DNA from: Apopatocola sp963618015
GTDB taxonomy: Bacteria; Bacillota; Clostridia; Oscillospirales; Oscillospiraceae
Reading direction: 5' to 3'
Assembly: GCA_963618015.1 (NCBI GenBank)
Contig: CAVEQS010000008.1
Span: 4,273-68,272, forward strand
Length of the DNA: 64,000 nucleotides
Shown: piece after piece, positions 16,565 through 25,354 of the stretch
How the letters are laid out: each line of letters opens with the position of its first letter
How positions within the stretch are numbered: position 1 is the stretch's first letter
Program-made: the position numbers and the translations under genes
The notes under the pieces: generated by a model
What the model saw: the letters and a program-made list of their open reading frames with translations, nothing else
Told to the model about the DNA's origin: nothing
Database searches by the model: none

Positions 16565-17364
16565 AAAACTGTGAATACTATGAAGAGCTGATCGGCGCGG
16601 CGCTCGACGGCGAGATCACCGCCGAAGAGGAAGCGGAGCTTCGCGCCCATCTGGAAAGCTGCGATGCCTGCCGGAGCTTTTACGAAGCGATGCAGGCAAT
16701 ATCCGGCGCGGACGACGCGCTGGGAGAGCCGCCGGAGAACTTCACGGCGAACGTGATGGCGCGCGTACACGAAGCTGCCGCGCCGGCCGCGCCGGAGACA
16801 AAGCCGGCAAAGAAAAAAGCGAGCATCACGCGCCTCGTGACGCGCTATGGCGCGCTCGCCGCGGCGGCTGCCGTGGCGATCTGGGCGGGGGTGACGTTTG
16901 GCGGCACCTTTGCTGCGAAAAGCACAGGCAGCGATGCTGCGCCGGAGATCGCGATGTACAGCGCCGCAGAGGATAGCGCCGAAGCCGCCCCGGCAGAAGC
17001 GGCGGAAGCGCCCGCGGGCGGCATGATGATGGCTGCTGCGCCGGAAAGTGCCGCGGTAGACGGCGGCGTGACCGTCACCGTCACGGCGGCAAAGAGCGCA
17101 TCTGAATCCGAGGACGTGCTCACGATCTCCGACGACGGATTTTTCGCCGGGTACCTCCTGCTGGATGAGGGCGAGACGAGCGCGCCGGAGCGGGACTGTG
17201 ATTATACGCTCACGCTCACCGCGCCGGACGGCACGGAGAGCGGATACCGGCTCTGGGTCGAGGAGGAGACCATCGTCTGGCAGAAGGCGGACGACGATGC
17301 GGCGCATCTCTCGCCCGCATCGCCGGAGGCACTGAACGAGGTTTTGCATAACGCATCGAGATAA
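16561..17364 (+). CDS. Zinc-finger anti-sigma factor, membrane-anchored
   Basis: 267 residues from a GTG coupled to the sigma stop. N-terminal anti-sigma zinc finger with H-x3-C-x2-C (AHLESCDACRSFYEA; about 30-44), a Pro/Ala/Lys region, one transmembrane helix (about 96-113), then an outside domain of about 150 residues rich in Ala/Glu with a beta-like C-terminal part (DYTLTLTAPDGTESGYRLW). Expected to hold the sigma factor at the membrane until an envelope signal triggers release. The signal is unknown. Confidence 0.85.
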   Translation: MKNCEYYEELIGAALDGEITAEEEAELRAHLESCDACRSFYEAMQAISGADDALGEPPENFTANVMARVHEAAAPAAPETKPAKKKASITRLVTRYGALAAAAAVAIWAGVTFGGTFAAKSTGSDAAPEIAMYSAAEDSAEAAPAEAAEAPAGGMMMAAAPESAAVDGGVTVTVTAAKSASESEDVLTISDDGFFAGYLLLDEGETSAPERDCDYTLTLTAPDGTESGYRLWVEEETIVWQKADDDAAHLSPASPEALNEVLHNASR

Positions 17365-17382
17365 AATAAGGGGTGTTTTCCA

Positions 17383-18918
17383 ATGAGCATTCGCGGCATT
17401 TATTCCACCATTACCGACATTCGCCGCCAGGTATTCACCGAGGTCGCGCGCATGGGCTACGAGGGCGGGGACTATTCCCGCATCGAAGATCTGCCATATA
17501 AGATCATCCCCGGCGAGGTCGCCGAGCACCGCAGCAGCATCTTTCTGGAAAGAGCCATTGTCGGCGAACGCCTGCGTCTGGCGATGGGGCTGAACCCCCG
17601 CCCGCTCGACCAGCACGCGCCGCTGGCCGCCGGTGTGGAGGAGAGCGCGAGACCGGAGAAGTACTATGAGCCGCCGCTGGTGAATATTTTGAAATTCGCC
17701 TGCAACGCCTGCCCGGAAAAGCGGTACATCGTCACGGATCTCTGCCAGAACTGTCTGGCGCATCCGTGCCGCGAGGTCTGCCCGAAAAAGGCGGTCAAGC
17801 TCAGCCACCTCGGCAAGAGCCGCATTCAGGAGGATCTTTGCATCCGCTGCGGCAAGTGCGCGAATGTCTGTCCCTATAACGCGATCATTCTGCAGGAGCG
17901 CCCGTGCGCCAAGGCGTGCGGCATGGACGCTATCCGCTCCGACGAGCATGGCCGCGCCGAAATCGACTACAATAAATGCGTTTCCTGCGGCATGTGCCTT
18001 GTAAACTGCCCGTTCGGCGCGATCTCGGACAAGAGTCAGCTCTTCCAGCTCATTCAGGCGCTGCGCGGGGGCGAAAAGGTCATCGCGATCGTCGCGCCGG
18101 CGTTCGTCGGCCAGCTCGGCCCGAGCATGACGCCGGACAAGCTCAAGACCGCAATGAAGCTGCTCGGCTTCCGCCATGTGGCGGAGGTGGCCGTCGGTGC
18201 GGACCTCTGCACGCTGGATGAGGCGAAGGACTTTCTGGAAAAGGTCCCCGCCGAGCAGCCGTTCATGGCGACATCCTGCTGCCCGAGCTGGGCGGACATG
18301 GCGAAAAAGCTCTTTCCGGAGCAGGCCCACTGCATCTCCATGGCGCTCACGCCCATGGTGCTCACGGCGCGCCTCTGCAAGCAGCAGCACCCGGGCGAGA
18401 AGGTTGCGTTCATCGGGCCGTGCAGCGCGAAAAAGCTCGAAGCCATGCGCACGAGCGTGCGCAGCGAGGTCGATTTTGTCCTGACGTTTGAAGAGGTCAT
18501 GGGCATGTTCGAGGCGAAGGGCATCAACTTTGCCGAGATCACCCAGACCACGCCGCTGCGTGAAGGCACGGCGGCGGGCCGCGGCTTTGCCGTTTCCGGC
18601 GGCGTGGCGGACGCGGTGCGCGAGGCCATTTCGCACATCGACCCCGAGCGCGAGGTGAAAACCGTGTGCGCGCAGGGGCTGAAGGACTGCCGGAAGATGC
18701 TCATGCTGGCCAAGGCGGGCAAGTATGACGGGTATCTTCTCGAAGGCATGGCGTGCCCCGGCGGCTGCGTTGCGGGCGCCGGTACGCTCCTGCCGATCGA
18801 GAAGGCGGCGGCCATCGTGCGCAATTACACCGCGCAGGCAGACGAAAAGAGCGCCACCGAAACCAAGTATGAAGCCACGCTTCCGCTCCTGCTCGAGGAC
18901 GAGGACGACGCGGAGTAA
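17383..18918 (+). CDS. Monomeric [FeFe] hydrogenase
   Basis: 511 residues. Ferredoxin-like N-terminal half with several Cys clusters (CNACPEK, CQNC..HPCREVCPKKA, CIRCGKCANVCPYNA at about 153, CVSCGMCLVNCPFGA at about 200) followed by the H-cluster domain: L1 TSCCPSW (about 296-302), L2 IGPCSAKKLEA (about 343), L3 GMACPGGCVAG (about 455). L1 has Ser after TSCCP where group A enzymes usually have Gly, which with the length fits the monomeric group B type. Likely oxidises or evolves H2 with ferredoxin. HydEFG maturases are not in the window. Confidence 0.9.
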   Translation: MSIRGIYSTITDIRRQVFTEVARMGYEGGDYSRIEDLPYKIIPGEVAEHRSSIFLERAIVGERLRLAMGLNPRPLDQHAPLAAGVEESARPEKYYEPPLVNILKFACNACPEKRYIVTDLCQNCLAHPCREVCPKKAVKLSHLGKSRIQEDLCIRCGKCANVCPYNAIILQERPCAKACGMDAIRSDEHGRAEIDYNKCVSCGMCLVNCPFGAISDKSQLFQLIQALRGGEKVIAIVAPAFVGQLGPSMTPDKLKTAMKLLGFRHVAEVAVGADLCTLDEAKDFLEKVPAEQPFMATSCCPSWADMAKKLFPEQAHCISMALTPMVLTARLCKQQHPGEKVAFIGPCSAKKLEAMRTSVRSEVDFVLTFEEVMGMFEAKGINFAEITQTTPLREGTAAGRGFAVSGGVADAVREAISHIDPEREVKTVCAQGLKDCRKMLMLAKAGKYDGYLLEGMACPGGCVAGAGTLLPIEKAAAIVRNYTAQADEKSATETKYEATLPLLLEDEDDAE

Positions 18919-18944
18919 ATCCGGCAGACGATGCCGGGCATAGT

Positions 18945-18980
18945 AAAATCCCTGTAACCGTAAGGCTACAGGGATTTTTG
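18945..18980 (+). terminator. Intrinsic terminator after the hydrogenase gene
   Basis: Stem AAATCCCTGTA / TACAGGGATTT with a loop of about 9 bases and a TTTTT tail. Confidence 0.85.
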
Positions 18981-19022
18981 TATATGCGGGAAAAGCCGCC
19001 GGTTACACCGGCGACTTTTGGA

Positions 19023-20420
19023 TTATTGGATGTATTCCTTGATACGGCGGAGACCTTCGTGCAGCTGTTCCTCAGATTCCACGGAGGAGAGCGCGATGCG
19101 CAGAAAGCTCTCGCCGTCGTCCCGGCCGCATACGAACCGGCGGGAATGGTAAATGTGGACGCCGCGCTCGAGAAGCTCCCGTTCCGCTGCGTCGCCGGGG
19201 ATTTCCTGCGGGATCTTCAGCCAGCGGAAGAAGCTGTACGGATGGCCGCAGAAGTTTTCCGGGAAATACTCGTTGAACACGCAGTTCGCCGTTTGCGCCC
19301 GCGCCATTTTTTCCGCAGCGATCTTGTCCGCCAGCCCGGATTCGATCAGCCGGCAGACGACCTCGGTATCGAGAGAGGATGCCTTTACGTTCACATTGCA
19401 CAGCGCGTTGTATACGCTGCTGCGGAACGCCTCGGGAAAAACGAGAAACGCCACACGCAGCCCTGAGCAGATGGAAATGCCGGTGTTGCAGATATAGAGC
19501 GTCCGCTCCGGCAGAAGCTCGCGAAGCGGCGGCACGGCATCGGAGGCGGAAAAGGCATAATGATCGTCCTCCAGAACGATCAGCCCATACCGTTTGATGA
19601 TCTCCGCAAGCGCTTCACGCCGCCGGGCGGGGATGCGCGCCGTTGTCGGGTTGTTGCAGCTCGGCATGAGATAGATCCCCTTGGGGGAGTGCTTCCGGCA
19701 GACGCGCTCGAGAGATTCGGGGATCATGCCGTAGCTGTCGGAACGGACGGAGAGAAACTGGATATGAAAAAGCCGGGCGAGCTCGATAAAGTTTGTGTTG
19801 ACATACTGATCGACAACGATGCGCTCGCCGCCGCTGAACAGGGCGAGCAGGCAGATCGTCATGGCGTTGAGCGAGCCGGTGGCAATCGCCGTGTGGTCGG
19901 CGTCAGCGGTGATCCCGGCGCGCTGCATCCAGCGGAGCCCCGCTTCCCGGTGGCGGAGCTGGCCGATGGGGTTGGCAAAGTCGAGACATATGCCGAGATT
20001 TCCGGGCAACATGTGCGCGAGAAATTCCTCAACGATCCGGTTCGTCTGCTCAAAGGAAGAGACGAACCCCATCTCGATCGGCCGGACGGAGGCGGGGACG
20101 TCGATCTGATGCAGGGCGGTGTCCATGGAGTTCGTCACAGGCCGGACGGCGTGCTTTGCGACGAACGTGCCGCTGCCGGTGACGCCGTAGATCAGGTTCC
20201 GGTTCCGGCATTCGTTGTAGGCCTTCGTCACGGTTGTGAAATGCAAATCAAGAAAATCGGCCAGCTCGCGCTGGGGCGGAAGCTCCGTCCCCTCCGAGAG
20301 AACACCGCTGCGGATGTCGGCCTCGAGAAGATTGGCAAGGGAGAGGTAATAGGGCTTTGTCAGAAGCTCTTTTTTTGGCCGCCAGGAAAGATAATAGTTG
20401 TCAAAGGAGTTGACCGGCAT
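19023..20420 (-). CDS. MocR/GntR-type regulator with degenerate aminotransferase domain
   Basis: 465 residues: N-terminal GntR winged helix (about 25-95; SGVLSEGTELPPQRELADFL, TVTKAYNECRNRNLIYG, GSGTFV) joined to a fold-type I aminotransferase-like domain. The domain keeps CNNPTTARIP and VLEDDHYAF (PLP-ring Asn and Asp). At the Schiff-base position, where relatives read T-F-S-K-x-x-x-P-G-x-R, it reads T-G-I-S-I-C-S-G-L-R: the lysine is absent. It may sense a ligand without a covalent PLP aldimine. Divergent from the operon at 20684, which it probably controls. Confidence 0.85.
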   Translation of the reverse strand: MPVNSFDNYYLSWRPKKELLTKPYYLSLANLLEADIRSGVLSEGTELPPQRELADFLDLHFTTVTKAYNECRNRNLIYGVTGSGTFVAKHAVRPVTNSMDTALHQIDVPASVRPIEMGFVSSFEQTNRIVEEFLAHMLPGNLGICLDFANPIGQLRHREAGLRWMQRAGITADADHTAIATGSLNAMTICLLALFSGGERIVVDQYVNTNFIELARLFHIQFLSVRSDSYGMIPESLERVCRKHSPKGIYLMPSCNNPTTARIPARRREALAEIIKRYGLIVLEDDHYAFSASDAVPPLRELLPERTLYICNTGISICSGLRVAFLVFPEAFRSSVYNALCNVNVKASSLDTEVVCRLIESGLADKIAAEKMARAQTANCVFNEYFPENFCGHPYSFFRWLKIPQEIPGDAAERELLERGVHIYHSRRFVCGRDDGESFLRIALSSVESEEQLHEGLRRIKEYIQ

Positions 20421-20557
20421 GATCGCTTTTCCGCCTCCTTTCCGATGTCTTTACTTTTTTTATTATACCATGCGAAAAACGGGCGCATAGCCCGGTTTCC
20501 CCAAATTCGGCACAACACCCAAAACGCGTGAAGGATTTTGTGGAAAAGAGACGAAGA

Positions 20558-20633
20558 AAATTGTATGTCGTACAATTTCGCTTTGTATGTCTTGCGCTTC
20601 TTTCCTTGCGTTTGGGCAAAAATGCGCTATAAA
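20558..20633 (+). promoter_or_regulatory. Regulator binding repeats and promoter before the 20684 operon
   Basis: Inverted repeat AAATTGTA-5-TACAATTT (20558-20578) and a direct repeat TTGTATGTC at 20561 and again at 20583, 22 bases apart, i.e. two helical turns. Downstream is -35 TTGCGT (20606-20611), 16-base spacer, -10 TATAAA (20628-20633). Repeats just above the -35 suggest activation by the MocR-type regulator; this is inference. Confidence 0.5.
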
Positions 20634-20683
20634 GTTTTCTCAGAAGCCCACCACAGCCAAAGAAAAGGAGAGGTGATAAAAAA

Positions 20684-21715
20684 GTGAACGCATACGAAAG
20701 AGTCCGCGCCATGGTGAACGGCGAAGCCGTTGACCGCCCCGGTGCAACGGTGTGGCACCACTTTTATCTGGACGATCACAACGCCTACGATAACGTCCGT
20801 GCGCACATCGCTTTTGAAGAGAGAAACAACTGGGACGTCATCAAGATCATGACGAACGGCGTCTACATCCAGGAGCAGTACGGCGCGGAGATCTCCTGGT
20901 CGAAAACCACGACCGACTTTCCCCAGACCCGCCGGAGAGCGGTGCTCAGCCCGTGCGAATTCCGTTCGCTCAAGCCGTGCGACGTAAAGACCGGCGCGCT
21001 GGCACGTGAGGTGGAGGTTGCCCGTCGTCTTGTGGACAAGTACCATGGGAAGGTTCCTGTTCTCGCGAGCGTATTTACCCCCGCAACGATGTGCCAGGAG
21101 CTGTATAACGGCTGGCAGAACCCCTATGCTTTCCGCGCTCTCGCCGAAAATTACGGCGACGATCTCGAAGAGGGGCTCAAGATCATGACCGAGGTCACCT
21201 ATAAGCTCATCGAAGAATATGTGGCCGCCGGTGTGGACGGCATCTTCTATGCCGCGCAGCACATGTACGAGCGCGGGCTCACCCGCGAGCAGTATGAGCG
21301 CTTCGGCACGCCCTACGATCTGCAGGCCATTGAGCCGGCAGTGAAGGGCTGCTGGTTCAATATGCTCCACGTTCACGGCGATGTGAACATGTACTTTGAT
21401 ATCGCCGCGAAGTACCCCCTGCAGGCGTTCAACTGGGAGGACGTGCTCTCCGGCATTACCATCGAAGAGGTCCACAAGCTCCTGCCCGACCGCGTCATGG
21501 TCGCCGGTGTGGATCGCCACACCGACTTCCGCACCGGAAGCCGCGAAGAGCAGCTCCGGCACATGATCCGCCGCGTGAAGGACGCCGCGGCGCAGGCACC
21601 GATGAACAAGCTCATCATCGCCGGCGGCTGCGCGCAGGACACGGATATCCCCGACTACCGGTATGACACGCTGCGCGAAGCGATGGAGACCGTGTTCGGG
21701 CCCTACGACGTATAA
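20684..21715 (+). CDS. Uroporphyrinogen decarboxylase-family protein (methyltransferase-like)
   Basis: 343 residues with the URO-D/MtaA TIM-barrel pattern: NAYERVRAMVNGEAVDRPG start, HFYLDD, ASVFTPATMCQEL, VDGIFYAAQH, MLHVHGDVNMY, and a C-terminal GGCAQDTDIP. Many members transfer methyl groups to corrinoid or thiol acceptors rather than decarboxylate uroporphyrinogen, and the setting in a transporter/oxidoreductase operon argues against heme synthesis. GTG start at 20684 with AAGGAGAGGTGAT upstream. First gene of the putative catabolic operon. Confidence 0.75.
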   Translation: MNAYERVRAMVNGEAVDRPGATVWHHFYLDDHNAYDNVRAHIAFEERNNWDVIKIMTNGVYIQEQYGAEISWSKTTTDFPQTRRRAVLSPCEFRSLKPCDVKTGALAREVEVARRLVDKYHGKVPVLASVFTPATMCQELYNGWQNPYAFRALAENYGDDLEEGLKIMTEVTYKLIEEYVAAGVDGIFYAAQHMYERGLTREQYERFGTPYDLQAIEPAVKGCWFNMLHVHGDVNMYFDIAAKYPLQAFNWEDVLSGITIEEVHKLLPDRVMVAGVDRHTDFRTGSREEQLRHMIRRVKDAAAQAPMNKLIIAGGCAQDTDIPDYRYDTLREAMETVFGPYDV

Positions 21716-21729
21716 AAGGAGCGGCGATC

Positions 21730-22743
21730 ATGGTCAATATAGTTCTCATTGGCGCTACGTCCGATATAGCCCGCCGCCGCCATTTGGCGGGACTGACGCA
21801 GGCGAAAAGCGCAAATATGTATGGGTTTTTTGCCCGGACGGCCGAAAAGGTCGTGCCGCTCGCCGAGCAGTACGGCGTGAAGGCATTCACGAAGCTTGAG
21901 GACGTCTGGAACGATAAAAACGTAGATGCCGTGCTCATCTGCACGCCGACGCCCTCCCACAGCGAGATCGCCGTGGCGGCTCTTCGCGCCGGGAAGCACG
22001 TTCTCTGCGAAAAGGCGATGGCCATCAGTACCGAGCAGGCCCGCGCCGTGGCGGACGCTGTGAAGGAGAGCGGGAAAAAGTTCATGATGCTGCATGTGCA
22101 GCGCCGGTATGCGCCCCATCTGGAAGCCAAGCGCCTTCTGGATAACGGCGAGATCGGAAAGCTTTTGTCGTACCGAACGTATCTCGGCGTCGGCGGTGCG
22201 CCCGGCTTCAACCACGGGGCGATCCCTGCGTGGAAGAACGCCGTGGCGGAGCTCGGCTCCCATCGCATCGATCTCATGCGGTATTTCACCGGTTCGGATA
22301 TGAAGCGCGTTTTCGGCTTCATCACCGATCTGAATCCCGCGGCGAACGGAAACGTCGGTGATAACTGCATGGTGATCGCCGAGCACGAAAATGGCGTGAT
22401 CGGCCAGATGCATTTTGCCCGCACCAGCTACAACGGCAACGACCGCGCCACGGTGCTCTTCGGCACGGAGGGCTCGATCACGATCTATGCCGAAACGCAC
22501 GAGCTGGTCGTGGAGAAGAAAAACAAGACCCGTACCGTGTACCAGTTCCCCAGTGCACACGAGCAGAGCACGCTCGAACTCACCGATCTGCACGAGCTTT
22601 TCTGCCGGTGCATCGAGGAGGACACGAAGCCGGTCATCACCGCGCGCGACGGGCTCGCCTGCATGTGCACGATCGACGCCATTCAAAAATCGGCCTGCAC
22701 CGGCACCTGGGTGACGGTGGAAAACCCCGGCAGCGACGATTAA
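21730..22743 (+). CDS. Gfo/Idh/MocA-family oxidoreductase
   Basis: 337 residues. N-terminal Rossmann strand VNIVLIGATSDIA, then DAVLICTPTPSHSEIA and HVLCEKAMAISTEQA, where EKAMA takes the place of the family's E-K-P motif. A C-terminal alpha/beta domain has GGAPGFNHGAIPAWKNAVAELGSHRIDLMRYF, including the H-x3-D pair common at the active site. NAD(P)-dependent dehydrogenase of an unknown sugar- or acid-like substrate. 14 bases after the upstream gene and 14 before cyuA-like. Confidence 0.88.
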   Translation: MVNIVLIGATSDIARRRHLAGLTQAKSANMYGFFARTAEKVVPLAEQYGVKAFTKLEDVWNDKNVDAVLICTPTPSHSEIAVAALRAGKHVLCEKAMAISTEQARAVADAVKESGKKFMMLHVQRRYAPHLEAKRLLDNGEIGKLLSYRTYLGVGGAPGFNHGAIPAWKNAVAELGSHRIDLMRYFTGSDMKRVFGFITDLNPAANGNVGDNCMVIAEHENGVIGQMHFARTSYNGNDRATVLFGTEGSITIYAETHELVVEKKNKTRTVYQFPSAHEQSTLELTDLHELFCRCIEEDTKPVITARDGLACMCTIDAIQKSACTGTWVTVENPGSDD

Positions 22744-22757
22744 CGGAGATTTAAGCC

Positions 22758-24023
22758 ATGACTACGGAAACTTACAGCACTTATACCGATATACTCCGCT
22801 GCGAGCTGATCCCGGCGCTCGGCTGTACCGAACCGATCGCCATCGCCTATGCCTCCGGCAAGGCTCGGCAGGCTCTCGGCCGGAAGCCGGAACGGATCGA
22901 TGTGTATTTCAGCGGCAACATTTTCAAAAACGTGAAGGGCGTCACTGTGCCCAACTCCGGCGGAATGAAGGGCGTGGACGCCGCGGCGATCCTTGGAGCG
23001 GTCGGCGGCGACCCGGAGCGGGCGCTGGAGATCCTCGAAACGGTCACGCCGGAGGATGTAGCTGAGGCGAAGCGCCTCCGCGAGACCGGCTTCTGCCGCT
23101 GCTTCCTGCTGGAAAATGAGGAGAACCTCTATATCCGCGTGGAAGCGTTTGCCGGGGAAGATTCCGCACTCACGGAGATCCGCAGCAAGCATACACACAT
23201 CACCCGCATCGAGAAGAACGGCGAATGCCTCTTTTCGCAGGCGGATATCGTGAGCGAAAAATCAAAGCTCGACTACTCTCTGCTCAACGTGAAGGATATT
23301 CTGGAATATGCCGATGTGGTGCACATGGAGGATGTCGCCGCCGTGCTCGACCGCCAGATCGAAATGAACGGCGCTATTTCCGAAGAGGGGCTCACCGGGC
23401 GCTACGGCGCAAACGTCGGCAAGGTGCTGCTCGACGCCTACGGCTACGGCGTGGTGAACCGCGCCAAGGCCGCTGCCGCGGCCGGTTCGGACGCGCGCAT
23501 GAGCGGGTGCACAATGCCGGTTGTCATTAACTCCGGCAGCGGCAACCAGGGCATGACGGCATCCCTGCCCGTGATCGTCTATGCGAAGGAAAAGGGCGTC
23601 TCCAAGGAAACGCTTTACCGTTGTCTCGTTGTCAGCAACCTGGTTGCGATCCATCAAAAGCGCTTTATCGGCAGTCTCAGCGCCTACTGCGGCGCGGTGA
23701 GCGCGGCCTGCGGCAGTGGTGCAGCGATCACCTATATGTGCGGCGGCGATTATGACGCCGTGTGCCGCACGATCACCAACACGATCGTCACCGCCGACGG
23801 CATCGTGTGCGACGGCGCAAAGGGCTCCTGCGCGGCGAAGATCGCTCTTGCCGTGGAGTGCGCGCTCACATCGCACTACATGTCCCAGCAAGGACAGGTA
23901 TTCAAGCCTGGCGACGGTCTTGTGAAGAACACCATCGAGGAGACGATCGCGAGCGTCGGCCGCATGGGCCGCATCGGCATGCATCCGACGGACGTGGAGA
24001 TCCTCAACATCATGATGGAGTGA
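22758..24023 (+). CDS. CyuA-type L-cysteine desulfidase / serine dehydratase-like protein
   Basis: 421 residues of the UPF0597/CyuA family, related to the alpha subunit of iron-sulfur L-serine dehydratase. Hallmarks: ELIPALGCTEPIAIAYA (Cys23), SGNIFKNVKGVTVPNSGG, VINSGSGNQGMTASLPV, GAVSAACGSGAAITYMCGG and DGAKGSCAAKIA, whose cysteines are the probable [4Fe-4S] ligands. Characterised relatives release sulfide, ammonia and pyruvate from cysteine. In this operon the substrate may instead be a beta-substituted amino acid. Confidence 0.82.
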   Translation: MTTETYSTYTDILRCELIPALGCTEPIAIAYASGKARQALGRKPERIDVYFSGNIFKNVKGVTVPNSGGMKGVDAAAILGAVGGDPERALEILETVTPEDVAEAKRLRETGFCRCFLLENEENLYIRVEAFAGEDSALTEIRSKHTHITRIEKNGECLFSQADIVSEKSKLDYSLLNVKDILEYADVVHMEDVAAVLDRQIEMNGAISEEGLTGRYGANVGKVLLDAYGYGVVNRAKAAAAAGSDARMSGCTMPVVINSGSGNQGMTASLPVIVYAKEKGVSKETLYRCLVVSNLVAIHQKRFIGSLSAYCGAVSAACGSGAAITYMCGGDYDAVCRTITNTIVTADGIVCDGAKGSCAAKIALAVECALTSHYMSQQGQVFKPGDGLVKNTIEETIASVGRMGRIGMHPTDVEILNIMME

Positions 24024-24073
24024 ACAGGTCTTACCTGCTCCAGGGATAAAAGAATTATAAGGGAGAGAAAACA

Positions 24074-25243
24074 ATGACACAGGAAAACTACACCTTCGCA
24101 AAGCGGTTTGCGACATGGATCGGTCTGGCCGGTCTCGTTTTCGGCGCGTTCTGCGGCGGCGCAACGGCGTCCGGCGCTTACGCCACGACCCACTTCGCCA
24201 AGTTTGGCGGCGGTTATATGCTCGTTTTCAGCGCAATGTTCGCCGTGATCATGTCCGTAGCATGCATCCTCGGCCTGAACGTTGTGAAGGCTTATAACGT
24301 TACGAACTATAACCAATTCTATATGGCGCTCTACGGCCTGCAGGGCGAGAACGCCAACCCCGTGCTCAAGAAAATCGTCTCCGTCGTTTTTGACCTTTAC
24401 ACCATCCTCAAGGGCATCGCCGCCTGCGCAGGCGCTCTCGCGCTGATGGGCACACTCGGCAAGTCTATGCTCGGCATGAACAATATGACCGCAGCACTCA
24501 TCGCGGCGATCCTCTTTGCGTGCCTGTGCGTGTTCGGCGGCTCGTTCCTCCGCCGGTTCAACACCACCATCACCGCTGCGCTCCTCATTCTCATGCTCGT
24601 GATCCTCGGCGTCGTCTGCTCGGTGAAGGGTGACGTACTCGCGTCCCGGCTGACCGACTTCCAGACCGGTCTCGACTGGAGCGGCGTCACACTGCGCGCC
24701 GGCTTCCTCGGCGTTTTCGCCTACTGCATGAACACCGGGTCCTGGGGCGCCACGCTCAGCTCTTACTCCGAGCGCCTGCGCGACAAGAAGGACATCGTCG
24801 GCTCCGGCATCACGATCGGCATCGTTGTCACGACCCTTTTCGTTATCACCTCCTGCATCGTTCTGCCCTACCTGCCCGAAGAACTCAACTCCACCCCGAT
24901 CCTCAACATCATCACCACCTTCGGCATGCCCGTGCTGATGGTCATGTACTGGATCATCATCCTGCTCTCCGCTATCTCCACCGGCCCGGCCTACGGCTTC
25001 AGCATCTGCGCCCGGTTTGAAAAGATCTGGAAGTCGGAGAAGGTCAACATCAAGGTCAAGCGCCTCGTGATCAGCGGCCTTTACATGCTGCTGTGCTGGT
25101 TTATCTCCCGCATGGGTCTCACCAAGATCGTTTCGCTCATCCTCGGCACCACCGGCACGATCAGCTGCTTCATCATCTGGATTCCGCTCTTCATCGCCAT
25201 CCCCCGCATCCATAAGCTCCGCAAGCAGCAGAAGGCTGCCTGA
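24074..25243 (+). CDS. YkvI-like membrane transporter (APC superfamily)
   Basis: 389 residues and about 10-11 hydrophobic helices. The start FATWIGLAGLVFGAFCGGATASGAY has the glycine-rich broken first helix of APC/NSS-type carriers and resembles YkvI-family proteins. A basic C-terminus (HKLRKQQKAA) follows. ATG at 24074 with AAGGGAGAG. Follows the cysteine desulfidase gene, so uptake of an amino-acid-like substrate is a reasonable inference. Confidence 0.65.
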   Translation: MTQENYTFAKRFATWIGLAGLVFGAFCGGATASGAYATTHFAKFGGGYMLVFSAMFAVIMSVACILGLNVVKAYNVTNYNQFYMALYGLQGENANPVLKKIVSVVFDLYTILKGIAACAGALALMGTLGKSMLGMNNMTAALIAAILFACLCVFGGSFLRRFNTTITAALLILMLVILGVVCSVKGDVLASRLTDFQTGLDWSGVTLRAGFLGVFAYCMNTGSWGATLSSYSERLRDKKDIVGSGITIGIVVTTLFVITSCIVLPYLPEELNSTPILNIITTFGMPVLMVMYWIIILLSAISTGPAYGFSICARFEKIWKSEKVNIKVKRLVISGLYMLLCWFISRMGLTKIVSLILGTTGTISCFIIWIPLFIAIPRIHKLRKQQKAA

Positions 25244-25280
25244 GCATCTCTTCCACCGCCGCACAGCATGCGGCAAAGAA

Positions 25281-25313
25281 TTTGGGGTATGGACGGCACG
25301 TCCATACCCCAAA
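25281..25313. repeat. Perfect hairpin between transporter genes
   Basis: 15-bp stem TTTGGGGTATGGACG / CGTCCATACCCCAAA with a 3-base loop. There is no T-run on either side, so it is more likely an mRNA processing or stabilising hairpin than a full terminator. Confidence 0.6.
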
Positions 25314-25354
25314 CCAATAATACATAATATTTATATATTTTACGGAGAAAATGC

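Noticed and set aside
20684..21715. Heme-pathway uroporphyrinogen decarboxylase (hemE)
   Set aside because: Only distant family resemblance; no heme genes nearby, and the context is a regulated catabolic-type operon.
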